NCBI GenBank assembly: GCA_001599915.1
Contig: BCIG01000032.1
Span: 62,001-126,000 of the forward strand
DNA length: 64,000 nucleotides
Direction of reading: 5' to 3'
From: Symbiotaphrina buchneri
Lineage: Eukaryota > Ascomycota > Symbiotaphrinales > Symbiotaphrinaceae
This document shows, piece by piece, positions 22,469 to 34,408 of the stretch; position 1 is the first letter of the stretch, and each line of letters starts with the position of its first letter. A model generated the notes under the pieces. It ran no database searches and was not told the origin of the DNA. It saw nothing but the letters and a program-made list of their open reading frames with translations. The position numbers and the translations under genes are program-made.

Positions 22469-22477
22469 ATCTGATAA
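22469..22477 (+). promoter_or_regulatory. SreA-type GATA site, proximal, hapX promoter
   Basis: A second perfect ATCTGATAA, 302 bp before the hapX ATG and in the same orientation as the distal site. An inverted GATA half-site (TTATCAG at 22459-22465) sits a few bases upstream, making a small GATA cluster. Confidence 0.75.
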
Positions 22478-22778
22478 TTTAAGCGCGAGACCGCCCACTT
22501 CCATCGCTCCCACCTCCAACTCGCCAGAACATATGAAGTGGTGAAGGGTCGAGAGAGCTACAGCAGCAACCAGCATCCTCTTGTCCAACCGTCCCACCGC
22601 CTACGACTTTTTTGCCCTGTGTGACTGCCTTGCATGTCCAATTCTTGTACATATATGCTCATCTAGACACACATAGATTATTAGCATTGGTGTTGCCGAG
22701 GTTGGTAACCCCTCTCCTCCGAAAGTTCCCGGCCAATACTTTGTACTAACGCCTGTTACAGTGTAACACGACACCATC

Positions 22779-24272
22779 ATGGCAGCAGTGTCACCCATAG
22801 CCCCGGCACCACAACAGAGTGCACTTGTCACGACTGCCACACTGGCCATGAAACCTTCCTTGACGGGCTCTGACCATGGCGATGCATCACCAGGCGTGGT
22901 CCTCACCCCGCCGGCCATCGTGACCAGTAGGGAATGGGTCATACCACCCCGTCCAAAGCCTGGAAGGAAGCCTGCCACAGATACTCCTCCGACCAAGCGC
23001 AAGGCTCAGAACCGGGCGGCCCAGCGTGCTTTCCGAGAAAGGCGCGCAGCCAAAGTTGGTGAACTTGAGGAACATATTAAGAAGATTGAAGAAGAAGACG
23101 AGAGGGAACAGACCGAGCTCAGAGCCAACATCGCCAGGCTGGAAGTCGAGCTTTCCAAATTCAAGCAAGATATGCTGACATGGAAGGCTCGTGCCGAAGG
23201 TTTCGAAAAAGAAGCCGAAAAAGAGCGGTCCCAGAGACAATCGTTAGAAAAGGAGGTGGAAATGCTCAGAAAGGGATCGACGACGACTTCTGGTGTTGTA
23301 TTACTTCCTCCACGGAGGACTGACAAGCCAACTGTCTCTACCGGTCCCCAGCAGCAAACACATTCCTCGTCGCAATCAGAGCTGGGGTGTGGAAAATGCA
23401 CTCACGATGGACACTGCCAGTGTATCGATGAAGCGTTCAACATGTCAAGCATTGCGTACACGGAAGATATATCGCCGCTACAAAAGAGGCCTCATTCACC
23501 CGGACTCGCAGCACATAACAAGCGGTCACGCAACTCCAATTCGGCGACTAAAAGTGAACCGAGGGAGCTAGAGATTGATTTTACTGCCATCTATTCTTCA
23601 CAAAAGACTCTTCACAGCGAACCGGTTATAGAGGTCACTCAGTCAGCCACACCGAAGGAGCGGTGCGGGTTCTGCCAGGAAGGCAGCCTCTGCATCTGCG
23701 CCGAGCTGGAGAAGCAAGAGAATGAACAGTCTCCTCCTCGGCTGGCGCCCATACTATCCCAGTTCACTCCCCCTCCTATGGATGGTGACGTTGATATATC
23801 TACACGGCCGAAGCCTGAGGCATTACACCCGGGGCCTCGCCGCCCTGTTACTGCACCAACAAACTCATGTGCGAATGGACCGGGCACGTGCGCGCAGTGT
23901 CGTGCTGATCCTCAAAGTACACTTTTCTGCAAGTCCCTTGCTGCAATGCGGGGTATCACTGGCAGCTCCGGTCAAGGAGGGTGTTGTGGAAAAGCTGGCG
24001 GTTGCTGCCGCTCCAACGGGCCTGATACTGCTCGAGAGCCAACCATCAGCCAGCCGACTCTATCCTGTGCGGACACGTACAAGACACTGTCCCGTCATCC
24101 ACACTATTCCGAAGCCAGCGACGAACTCGGCAGTTGGCTAGGTAGGCTGAATCCAGCACCTCGGAAAGCTAGTAATGGAGACGAATACCATCCGATGGAG
24201 GTTGAAGCGGCCAGTGTCATGGGAGTTCTGAAACTTTTCGATAGAAGATTTGGAAGAGACGACGAGGCGTAG
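22779..24272 (+). CDS. hapX: bZIP iron regulator HapX
   Basis: Transcription factor that joins the CCAAT-binding complex; it represses iron-using genes in iron shortage and activates iron storage in excess. Single exon, 497 aa. Residues 50-67 (SREWVIPPRPKPGRKP) are the Hap4-like CBC-binding domain. The bZIP basic region NRAAQRAFRERR (78-89) is followed by a heptad coiled coil to about 165. Four Cys-rich motifs follow: CGKCTHDGHCQC (204-215), CGFCQEGSLCIC (296-307), a cluster including CAQCRADPQSTLFC (371-384) and CCGKAGGCC (402-410), which sense iron-sulphur status in Aspergillus. The conserved C-terminal stretch ends VMGVLKLFDRRFG. The bZIP type without an ankyrin domain separates it from Yap factors. 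The promoter has two SreA-type sites. Confidence 0.97.
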   Translation: MAAVSPIAPAPQQSALVTTATLAMKPSLTGSDHGDASPGVVLTPPAIVTSREWVIPPRPKPGRKPATDTPPTKRKAQNRAAQRAFRERRAAKVGELEEHIKKIEEEDEREQTELRANIARLEVELSKFKQDMLTWKARAEGFEKEAEKERSQRQSLEKEVEMLRKGSTTTSGVVLLPPRRTDKPTVSTGPQQQTHSSSQSELGCGKCTHDGHCQCIDEAFNMSSIAYTEDISPLQKRPHSPGLAAHNKRSRNSNSATKSEPRELEIDFTAIYSSQKTLHSEPVIEVTQSATPKERCGFCQEGSLCICAELEKQENEQSPPRLAPILSQFTPPPMDGDVDISTRPKPEALHPGPRRPVTAPTNSCANGPGTCAQCRADPQSTLFCKSLAAMRGITGSSGQGGCCGKAGGCCRSNGPDTAREPTISQPTLSCADTYKTLSRHPHYSEASDELGSWLGRLNPAPRKASNGDEYHPMEVEAASVMGVLKLFDRRFGRDDEA

Positions 24273-25115
24273 CTGGGATCTCTCTTTATGGCGTCGGCGG
24301 ATACATATCTTGTATCCTGATCTTCGAAACCATCCTCCCATAGTCGTTTGGCTGAGAGGCGCTTTTGGTCCCGAATGGGTAAATAGATTTCCGGAGAATA
24401 CTTGTAAGATAATGAGTTATGCCAGTGCGATCACGCTTGTTCGCCAGACAAAAATAAGTGCTTGTCGTCTCAATAGTTCCAGGCAAGGTCACCATCGGGT
24501 TAGGAATTGACAAGTATACTGAAGGTATTCACGCTGTCGTAACGCATAAAATAGTAGCCGTCTACTGGGTCACTCCATCTCAAAATAGAGTATCAAGGTA
24601 CCTCATTAGATATACCGACAACTAATACTTTTGCCTGTTTCATGGCCTCGAAACGTCGGAACAATGCTCCTCAAAAAAGTGCGAGCTTCACACACTTGTG
24701 CGGGGTGGAGAGCTGATCTTCGTATCCTGTCTCGCCTGCTGATAATTGATGTCTCCGAAGGCGGTGGCAGAATATGGTCGGCCTCGGAGGTTTCATGAAC
24801 ACCCCCCCCCCCCCCCCCCCCCCCCNNNNNNNNNNNNNNNNNNNNNNNNNNNNNNNNNNNNNNNNNNNNNNNNNNNNNNNNNNNNNNNNNNNNNNNNNNN
24901 NNNNNNCCAAAGTAACGGCATCACCCCCCCCCCCCCCCCTCCCTTCCCCGTTTCTCCGCAATAACCTGACTGATGTCATTTGCGTTCTCAACAGCATGCT
25001 GCTGGCCAGCACCAACACCAATTTTTGTTATTGCTTGTCAAGCTTATGTTGGTAACCGTTTGACCTCTTTCAATTGATTGAACCCGCTCCCTCTGGGAGG
25101 TGACGGGCACCCACC
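24273..25115. other. Intergenic, hapX 3' flank and PPX1 promoter, with assembly gap
   Basis: No coding region recognised. The middle is a sequencing gap flanked by poly-C, so its true length is unknown. Confidence 0.6.
24802..24939. repeat. Poly-C tracts around an 81-base N gap
   Basis: 24 C residues (24802-24825), then N at 24826-24906, a short unique spacer (24907-24923), then 16 C residues (24924-24939). A C/G homopolymer or a short C-rich array probably broke the assembly. The stated gap length need not be real. Confidence 0.9.
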
Positions 25116-26474
25116 ATGACCCTTCCCCGCTGTTCCCTGCGCAGCTTCCTGACCCAGGCAAAAGTCGCCTTGCAGACAGCTATAGAAAAATCCCAAAAGG
25201 TCACGTTCGTGATCGGCAATGAGTCTGCTGGTATGTTTGTTGCTCGACACGTCGCAAGTTGGCTCCGCTGAAATGAGATAGACCTGGACTCGTTGACTTG
25301 CTCTATTTTGTTCGCATATATTCGATCCATAACGCCAAAGCAGAACACCAGGCAAGGTCCATTCACAGATCTCTATGTGCCTCTGACAAACATTCCGGCT
25401 GCCGACATCAATTTGCGCCCAGAATACCTCGAGCTTCTTCCGCATGCAAATCTTGAAGCATCCCACCTCATCACATTGGATGATCTCCCTGCCTTCTCGA
25501 GGATTGCTGCTCAATTGCCGCCAGAGAACACCAGTTGGATCCTGGTCGACCACAATAGTCTGCAGGGGACCTTGGGCTCCATATATTCTGACCGCGTGCG
25601 TGGCGTCATAGACCACCATGTGGATGAACACAAAGTACCGGAGGACACAGCAGCTGAGCCTCGAATAATAGAAAAGAGCGGTAGCTGTACCAGCCTAGTG
25701 ATGGAATATTGTCGAGAAGCATGGGACCAAATATCCTCATCTGCATATTCGAGCGGCGCAGCAAATGGACAAGCAGATGATATAGCGGATGACGCTGCAG
25801 TTATCAAGACGTGGGACGCACAGGCCGCAAAATTGGCCTTAGCATCAATCCTCATCGATACCCACAATTTGAAAGATGCGTCTAAGGTCACATCACACGA
25901 CACAAACGCCGTGAAGTATTTGGAAGCAAAGATCAGCCTCGCCCCACAGCAAGGAGCTGTATTCGACACGCAGAAGTTCTTTCAGGATATCAATAATGCA
26001 AAAAGCCGCATTGATACATTGTCAGTCTATGATATCCTCAGAAAAGATTACAAAGAATGGACAGAGAGGGACGGAGTAAAATTAGGCATCAGCTCTGTGG
26101 TGAAGCCAATGAAATTCCTACTCGAAAAATCACAGAAAGAAGGCTCCAATACAGATAAGAACGCGTTACTGGACATAGTGCGTAAGTATGCTCAAGATCG
26201 TGGCCTGGGAGTCTGCGCTATCATGACCGCGTTCGAAGAGGATGGTGATTTCCGCCGGGAATTGTTTGTCTGGGCTTTGCACCAGAATTGTGTGGATCCC
26301 CTGAAGAAATTCTCCGCTGCAGCTGCCGAAGAGCTAAAGGTTGAGGACCACGAAGCAAGCGCGTGGATTGATGACACTAGCAGCGCAGAGACGTGGAGGA
26401 AACTTTGGGTGCAAAATGATCTTTCCAAGAGCAGGAAGCAGGTCGCCCCACTGCTGAGGGAGAAGCTGAATTGA
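25116..26474 (+). CDS. PPX1: Exopolyphosphatase, DHH family
   Basis: Releases phosphate from the ends of inorganic polyphosphate chains; Mn/Mg-dependent. Two exons, 25116-25230 and 25282-26474, give 435 aa. The join rebuilds motif I, GNESADLDSLTCSI. Further metal-site motifs follow in family order: WILVDHN, then GVIDHHVDEH (the DHH signature), and ILIDTHNLKD. The DHHA2 domain is in the C-terminal half (LGISSVVKPMKFLLEKS, LGVCAIMTAFEEDGDFRREL). Length is close to yeast Ppx1 (397 aa). The first exon is needed, since the long frame would otherwise open with TTG inside motif I. Confidence 0.95.
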
Positions 26475-26576
26475 ATTGTCCTTGTCTGTGTCACCAAAGG
26501 ATGAACATGTTGAACTATGTGTGACCGAGGTTCGATTAATGCATGTCTAGAAAGACCTCGCCTTACTTATAATGAT

Positions 26577-27364
26577 TCATGGAGGCGGTGTTCCAGTCGT
26601 CGAAGATTCAACTTTGTTCTTTCGTCTCCTGAATAGCCTCCCGAATCGGTTCGTAGACGGCACGACCGCCAATCTTGCGAACCAGGGTGTCGCCCAAACA
26701 CTCAGGAGCAGCCGCAGAGGTAGAAATGCCTTTGTGACTGCATACGCCGTCGCAATCTCCACTAGCCACCTTACTGCTCCCTCGCTCTTCACACTCCACC
26801 TATTTCCCCTGCCCTCCTCTGGTCCTAGCCAGCCTTTCCTGCGAAAATAGTTGCCGAACTTCTCGACTCCTTCGCTGACCCATTTGCCTTCGCTAATGTA
26901 TGGCGGTAGCCATTGTGTATAATGGAAGAAGGCGGTGAGACCGAAGAGCGGTATCACAGCCGTGAGCTCGTGGAGAATCAGGAACGATGTTAGGTGGGAG
27001 AGCGGGGCGTTGACGAGAGGGCGCGTGTAGGATTGGAGGAAGCGGGGAACTTCTGACGTGTCAGTAAAGGGCGACGCTCTGGGTCTATTCCGAAGGGAGA
27101 ATCTCAAGGCATACGGCGGGATATAATACGATCAAGGCGGGCACGCGTGGTGTCTATCGGCGCCTTAGACGGGTCCGAGGTTGCGTTCGGCTTGGTGGAC
27201 AATAACTGCCGTTGCAGCCTTGTGCGCGCGCCCAAGCTCCGGCAGCGCATAAACTGGGAAGAGACCCATAAAGGGCCATTTCGAGACATGGGAATGGTGA
27301 TATCCAGACATGTATTCGTCCTCCGTACGCTCGTAGCATCCGCGCAGGCGCGGCAGGTCGTCAT
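26577..27364 (-). CDS. Mitochondrial membrane protein, MRX11-like (tentative)
   Basis: Two exons, 27115-27364 and 26577-27052, give 241 aa; the GTATGC...GTCAG intron has a TTACTGAC branch site, and the join gives IISRQVPRFLQSYTRPL. The N-terminus is basic with CRSLGARTRLQRQLLSTK, a likely mitochondrial presequence. Two hydrophobic stretches follow: LTSFLILHELTAVIPLFGLT (then AFFHYTQWLPPYISEG) and, near the end, FLPLRLLLSVWATPWFARL. The layout resembles the fungal family that I associate with yeast YPL041C (Mrx11, found with mitochondrial expression complexes). That assignment is from memory of the family and needs a search. Confidence 0.82.
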
Positions 27365-27567
27365 TTATAAATCCGTCGCTCGCTAGTCACTTCAGGTTCC
27401 GACTCCCGGCAGACCTCCGCACTTTCTCCGCAAACACTTGGAAAGTCTAGCCCCGTCCAAAAAGGGGCCGTTGGCCAATCTCTATACCCAGAGTCGAGCA
27501 ACATACAACGACAACAACGACAACAACGCCAACGCTATGCAAAGCAAACCTCAATCAGGGACACAAC

Positions 27568-29274
<1,707 letters not shown>

Positions 29275-29570
29275 TGTGCGTGATCTCCTCTGTGGAGGAA
29301 GTGATTATACCAGTGGATGGGTTGGCGGAAATATGAGAAAAGAAGACTGGATATGCTTATGGGACCCGGGTCTTCTGTGGCGCACGTTGACTGAATCACC
29401 GATTAACTGCTGCTGGAGCTGATGGTGGGGCGTTCAGTCCGTTCGTGAACCGAAATGTGGAGGTTGCTACGGTGGGCGAAGCGGCCGCCTTGCGTGTTCC
29501 GATGGATTTTCTCTACTCCTTCGTGCACATGCACGGAACTTCAAAGCTGCAACAAAAAAGCGTACACACG

Positions 29571-30401
29571 ATGAGTACTCCCAGCTCCAAGAAAAGAAAG
29601 GTGCAAGAGGGGATGAGGGGGCGAATAACGAGGCCTAAGAAAAAGGTCAAAAAGCAATTGCAATACCACAGTGACTCGAGCGATGAAGACTCTTCGCAGG
29701 TTCAGGGAGCCGACTTCAAGCCCGTCAACTTGCAAGATTCTGGCGCTGAAGACGCTGCCAAGGACAAAAGGAAAAGCCGCAACAAAACCAAGAATCACTC
29801 TCGGTCTAATGAAGATGATGATGCCTCACACTCTGAGCCGAGTGATGCCTCCGAAGTATCCGACGATTCTGCGGAAGAGAACTCAAAAAAGCGCAAGCGC
29901 AACGATCCTGACGCTTTTGCCGTTTCAATGTCTAAAATCTTGGGCACGAAGCTATCTACCTCAAGGCGGTCGGATCCAGTACTATCTCGCAGCAAAGATG
30001 CCGCAACTGCTGCACACGAACTCTCCGAAGCCCGGCTGGAGGCTAAGGCTAGGCACAAGTTGAGGGAAGAACGGAGAGCCGAGCTGGACCGGGGACGCAT
30101 AAGGGACGTCCTCGGAGTCGAAGGTGCAGCGCCTGGCTCTGGCTTGACCGTCAGCGAGAGCATGGGGTTGGAGCGTCGTTTAAGGAAAACTGCGCAGAGA
30201 GGTGTGGTGAAGTTGTTCAATGCAGTCAGGGCAGCGCAGGTCAAGGCAGAAGAAGCTGCCCGGGAAGCCAGAAACAGGGGTCTCGTTGGGCAGAAAGGAA
30301 GACAAGAGAAGATCAATGAAATGAGCAAGCAGGGCTTTTTAGATCTCATTGCTGGCGGAGGTCAAGGAACAAAGTTGCAGGCTGGGGTAGAGGAAGCATG
30401 A
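29571..30401 (+). CDS. RRP15: Ribosomal RNA-processing protein 15
   Basis: Nucleolar factor for 60S pre-ribosome maturation. Single exon, 276 aa from MSTPSSKKRKVQEG; the frame is open further upstream, but the family N-terminus and the Lys-rich nuclear signal begin at this Met. The first 115 residues are acidic and basic low-complexity sequence (SDSSDEDSS, SEPSDASEVSDDSAEENSKK). The conserved domain runs from DPDAFAVSMSKILGTKL through DPVLSRSKDAA to RRLRKTAQRGVVKLFNAVRA, the most conserved block. Convergent with YAH1 (192-bp gap). Confidence 0.93.
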   Translation: MSTPSSKKRKVQEGMRGRITRPKKKVKKQLQYHSDSSDEDSSQVQGADFKPVNLQDSGAEDAAKDKRKSRNKTKNHSRSNEDDDASHSEPSDASEVSDDSAEENSKKRKRNDPDAFAVSMSKILGTKLSTSRRSDPVLSRSKDAATAAHELSEARLEAKARHKLREERRAELDRGRIRDVLGVEGAAPGSGLTVSESMGLERRLRKTAQRGVVKLFNAVRAAQVKAEEAAREARNRGLVGQKGRQEKINEMSKQGFLDLIAGGGQGTKLQAGVEEA

Positions 30402-30593
30402 AGGGAATCTTGTGCATGATCATGGCGTTGTATGCTTCCACGGTTTGCTCTGGCGTTCTGAGTGGGCTTCATTCCTCTGGATGTTGGGACTATTGTACAA
30501 CGTCTGCAGGCGGCAGCATCAACTCCCTTGATACCCGTATGACTGAAACGCCCAATCACATACTCGTACCATGCTTCTCACTTTTTCCATTCA

Positions 30594-31332
30594 TTAACCC
30601 TTCCTACTGAAGTCGCTCGCTTGCAAATTTCTTGTCATGGATGGCAGTCTGACTCTCAAGCCATCCAGTTCTGGCTCCATCTTCACCTGACAGCCCAACC
30701 GACTTGTCTCCGTCAGTCCAAAGGCAAGATCCAACATATCATTCTCGTCATCGTCTGGTTCAGGCAACTTATCGTACATATCCGGGTCTTCGACGATGAC
30801 ATGGCATGTTGAACATGCGCAAGATCCGCCACATGCCCCTGAAGCGTTGGTCAGCAACCAGTTCGATTGACAACAGGGCCGCACACATACCCTCCATCTC
30901 CAGGTCGTTAGCTTGCGCAATATCCAAAAGATTGTCACCCTTGGCCACCTCAAAGGTGTGTTCATCCCCATCTTTGTCTATGAAAGTGACATGCAGCCTA
31001 CACAAAGCAGTTGTCAGTTGGGGTTGAAGGCGTAGGTTCGAGCTTGGTCCATACTCTTCGCCGGGCTTGGGCGGATCCAAATGCCCATGTGCTGTGCTTG
31101 TCGAGGCAGAAAATTCTCTCCGCGCCCCGAAGAAAGGGTATGTGCCTGTGCGTCTAGGGGCTGACCTGACAGTGACCTGCTCGCTGCCCGCCTTTGACAT
31201 CAGCGGCCCGTTGCGCAAAGATCCGAAGCATGCCCTTGTACATGACGTCGAAATTTGCCGTAGTGCTGGCCTCGTGACGCATGGTCTGCCGCATCTTATG
31301 GACTCGAGCAGAGCGCGCCTGTATGCATTCAT
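30594..31332 (-). CDS. YAH1: Mitochondrial adrenodoxin-type [2Fe-2S] ferredoxin
   Basis: Electron carrier for iron-sulphur cluster assembly and haem A synthesis in the matrix. Three exons, 31055-31332, 30891-30997 and 30594-30838, give 209 aa. The long Arg/Ser-rich presequence lacks early acidic residues. Intron 1 (30998-31054) is 57 nt and has no stop in frame; removing it gives [18 protein letters not shown], the expected start of the ferredoxin fold, so it is treated as an intron (CTGAC branch, TGTGTAG end). The second join gives [19 protein letters not shown] with three cluster Cys; the fourth is in RLGCQVKM. Length and order match the family. Confidence 0.95.
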
Positions 31333-31639
31333 GGCTTGGATGAGCCAGTGGGCAGATGCCAATGCATGAGTGTGTACCACCAAGATCAGGACTGCGAACC
31401 GTGGAACTTTTGGAGGCGGCGAGCAGACTTGAGTCTCGGGCATATCGGCCTAAATTTTGTTCCAGCGTTCGGGCGGTGAAATGGTCCGAGCTCCCTGGTC
31501 GTCCAATCAAGAGCCAAAGTTCGTCAAGAAGTCAGGGACCTTTGGATCTCCAGACTCTGGTCTGCTTCGTCAAACACGAGATCCCCCATGGGAAGAAACA
31601 AAGCCACTGGAACCGGACCGATAACAGTCACCTACATAC
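31333..31639. other. Divergent promoter region, YAH1 and UGO1
   Basis: 307 bp between two genes for mitochondrial proteins. No defined element was recognised. Confidence 0.5.
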
Positions 31640-33218
31640 ATGGCGTCGTCAAGAGAGGGTCCGAATCCTCTTAGGCCATATTATATCCCTCCTTCGGTCG
31701 GACCATTGCCTGACCTACCTTCCACGAATTCGACGTCACCAACTGCCTTCTCCAAGCCCCCGGCTGCTGGATCGAGCCTGGGGTCATCCGCGCGCGACAT
31801 CCTCTCCGATCTGGACTATGCAGACTACCTGTCCGATTCCAGTCCATCAGCCGCGGACCTTGTCAAAAAGCTTCTCGATAATGCGTTATGGAAGTATACA
31901 AGCGTGCTACTGGCTCAGCCATTCGATGTAGCGAAGACAATATTACAATGCCACATCGCAGCTGGTCCGGATGGCACATTACCCACGGCTACGGTGCAGG
32001 ATATGCGCCGGAAGCCAGCCAAATACAGAGACGAGATGTATAGTGATGTACGAGCTCTACAACGTCCCTCCAACGTCGTAAACTGACGTTTCGATCTTTA
32101 GATACCGTCCGACGAATCAGATCCCGAAGAACCTTCATATTTCACATCTTCAGCGCCTCATGCTCGGGGGCGGTCACCAACCCATCGACAGAACTCAACT
32201 AACCGAAGCAAATATCCTGGTCGCCCCAAGGCTCCTTCACATAAGCTAGAACTGCGTCGTGCGGACTCTCTCTTCGAAGTAATCGGGCAATTATGGCAGA
32301 AAGAGGGAGCCGTTGGTGTATGGAAGGGTTCGAATGCAACCTTCCTGTACAGCGTTCTTCTCAAGGCCCTTGAGGCATGGACAAGGTCGCTCCTTGCGGC
32401 AATAGTAAATGTGCCGGATCCTGGGTTCGTATCGAGCACTGGCATTGGCGGCGTGGACGTGGTCGATAGCCCCTTTCCGTTAACCTCACTGGGCGTGGCC
32501 GTTGCCGCTGCAGGGCTAGCGTCCGTCATTCTAGCACCGTTGGATACAGCCCGCACAAGGTCAGAATCAATGATACTGCTCTAGGATGAAATTCTCACAC
32601 AGGAACAGGCTAATACTCACGCCTACCAATCATCAACCGCAAGGGCTGATCTCCGCTCTGCGTTCTCTGCCTAGTCTTGCATGCCCTCCCGAACTGTATC
32701 CTGTTACCTTCCTACATGGATCTCTACCTGCGTTGCTGAACACCGGCACTCCCTTATTCCTCCGATTTCGATTAGGGATCGATCCTATATTGACACCAAC
32801 AACCTATTCGTTCGCGACCTTTCTCTCCTCAACAGCCGAGTTGTTTCTTCGTTTACCCCTGGAGACTGTACTTCGACGGGGACAAGCGTCAGTCAAGCCT
32901 ATCGCTCCGCCAGAGGCTAAGCTTCACGAAGGCAGCAGCTACACCGAGAGTCCGGAGGATCTTATTGAGGTGGGGCCGTACAAAGGGATTTTTGGAACCA
33001 TGTGGTCTATTGTATTTGAAGAAGGCCGTACTGACCAGGAACTTGTGGCAGGCGCTGGTGGCGCCCTCGCAGTTCGAATAAGTCCGAAGGGAAGGAGAAA
33101 GGGCCAAGGCGTGCAAGGTTTATGGCGAGGCTGGCGGGTGGGTATGTGGGGCTTGGTGGGTGTCTGGGGTGCTGCAGCAATTGGTGGAGCAAGTGGCGGC
33201 AAGGGCGGGGAATTCTAA
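31640..33218 (+). CDS. UGO1: Ugo1-like mitochondrial fusion carrier protein
   Basis: Outer-membrane protein of the mitochondrial carrier fold that links Fzo1 and Mgm1 during fusion in yeast. Three exons, 31640-32047, 32102-32559 and 32603-33218, give 493 aa. It opens with NPLRPYYIPPSVGPLPDLP, typical of filamentous-fungal Ugo1. Carrier-like repeats show LLAQPFDVAKTILQCH (PxD/E motif), ASVILAPLDTARTR (across the second junction) and LFLRLPLETVLRRGQ. The last repeat ends LWRGWRVGMWGLVG. A Ser/Pro/Arg-rich insertion (SAPHARGRSPTHRQ) precedes the central repeat. The motifs are degenerate, as expected for Ugo1 and unlike metabolite carriers. Confidence 0.9.
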
Positions 33219-33474
33219 TTGAACTACGCACAACGCACGTCTCCCCTCAAGCCGGGGAAAGTTTGGCGTTCAGGGTCATGGGAAGCTTCATACCTCGGTT
33301 TGGCGGGATCTGAGGCGTTTTTTACATACAAACACCCCTTTTTGTTGTTTGTGATCAAGTGGCTCAATCATATAAGCCGGTTCAAGCCGCGGAATTGACA
33401 ATATCCGTTCCTCTATTGCTCAATTATTGTCTGCATATCGAAGCCCCTCTAAAGGCTTGTGTCAGATTCAACGC

Positions 33475-34408
33475 TTATGGCTTTTCGTAGATCCAGTCGA
33501 ACTGAGCCTGCTTGTAAGAGTTAATGTCCTCCTTCTTGAACCAGAGGGCAATCTCCTTCTTGGCGCTCTCAACGCTGTCGGANCCGTGGCAAACGTTGCG
33601 GCCGACATCCTATGGGACGTTAGTCGACCACCTTATTGAGGAAGCTGTTGGTCTTACAATGGCGTAGTCTCCACGGATGGTGCCAGGAGCAGAGGCAAGA
33701 GGGTTGGTCGCGCCGAGGATAGCTGATAGCGACGCGATTAGCGTTGTGGTCAAGCTTGAGCAAGCATATATACATACCACGGCCTGTCTTGACAACATCC
33801 CGGCCTTCCCAGATCATGGCGCAGATAGGGCCGCTACCCATGTCTATATTATAGTCAGAATTGCCCCGCCAAATCAACAGGCGATGGCTGCTCGGACGTA
33901 CAGGTGATGAGACCTGGGAAGAAGGGCTTCTCCTTCAGGTCAGAGTAGTGCTGCTCGAGGTGCTCCTTGGAAGCCGTGACGAGCTTGATGGCAGCAAGTT
34001 TGAAGCTACGGCAGCCGTGTCAATGAGTGCAGTTGGAAGAAATGGGCGGTGAGAAGTTCGGACTCACCCACGCTGCTCAAAGCGAGTGATGATGGGGCCA
34101 ATGAGTCCACGCTGGATACCGGCTGGTCAATTCATTTGGTCTGCAAGAAAGACTGAGCATCAAGAGGCATTCGCATACCTGGACACCATCGGGCTTGATG
34201 GCAATGAAACTGGCAAATGGCATGAGCTTCACCGCCACTTTGAGAGGGGACAGTGCACTCACGTCTGTTCGGTAGTCATGTTGGGCTCGGCTTGATGGTC
34301 TTCGCGGTGCTTCTGGATGCTGGTCAAGATGCCTCGAGTCTTTGCGTTCAGGTGTTGGTAGATGGGAGGAGTGTGCTGCTGCTGTTGCTGGTCCGAGTTG
34401 GCGCTCAT
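33475..34408 (-). CDS. NDK1: Nucleoside diphosphate kinase with N-terminal extension
   Basis: Balances NTP pools by phosphate transfer through a His intermediate. Seven exons: 34263-34408, 34179-34209, 34068-34111, 33902-34005, 33778-33843, 33658-33722 and 33475-33609, giving 196 aa. Intron density is the highest in the window (six in 591 coding bases). The core shows [32 protein letters not shown] and the active-site His in GRNVCHGSDS. The first 43 residues (Gln-rich, [13 protein letters not shown]) are extra; a second in-frame ATG at 34279 gives the usual size of about 153 aa. An undetermined base falls in a GGN codon (Gly whichever base it is). Confidence 0.95.

Larger units (their letters stand above)
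21945..22778. other. Divergent promoter region, COG2 and hapX
   Basis: 834 bp. Holds two ATCTGATAA sites on the hapX side, CCAAT boxes near 22073 and 22405, and TACCT-type elements near 22182-22273. No coding region seen. Confidence 0.6.

Noticed and set aside
31356-31931. 191-codon frame overlapping UGO1 exon 1
   Set aside because: Different register from the UGO1 exon, which carries the family N-terminus; no motif in the alternative.
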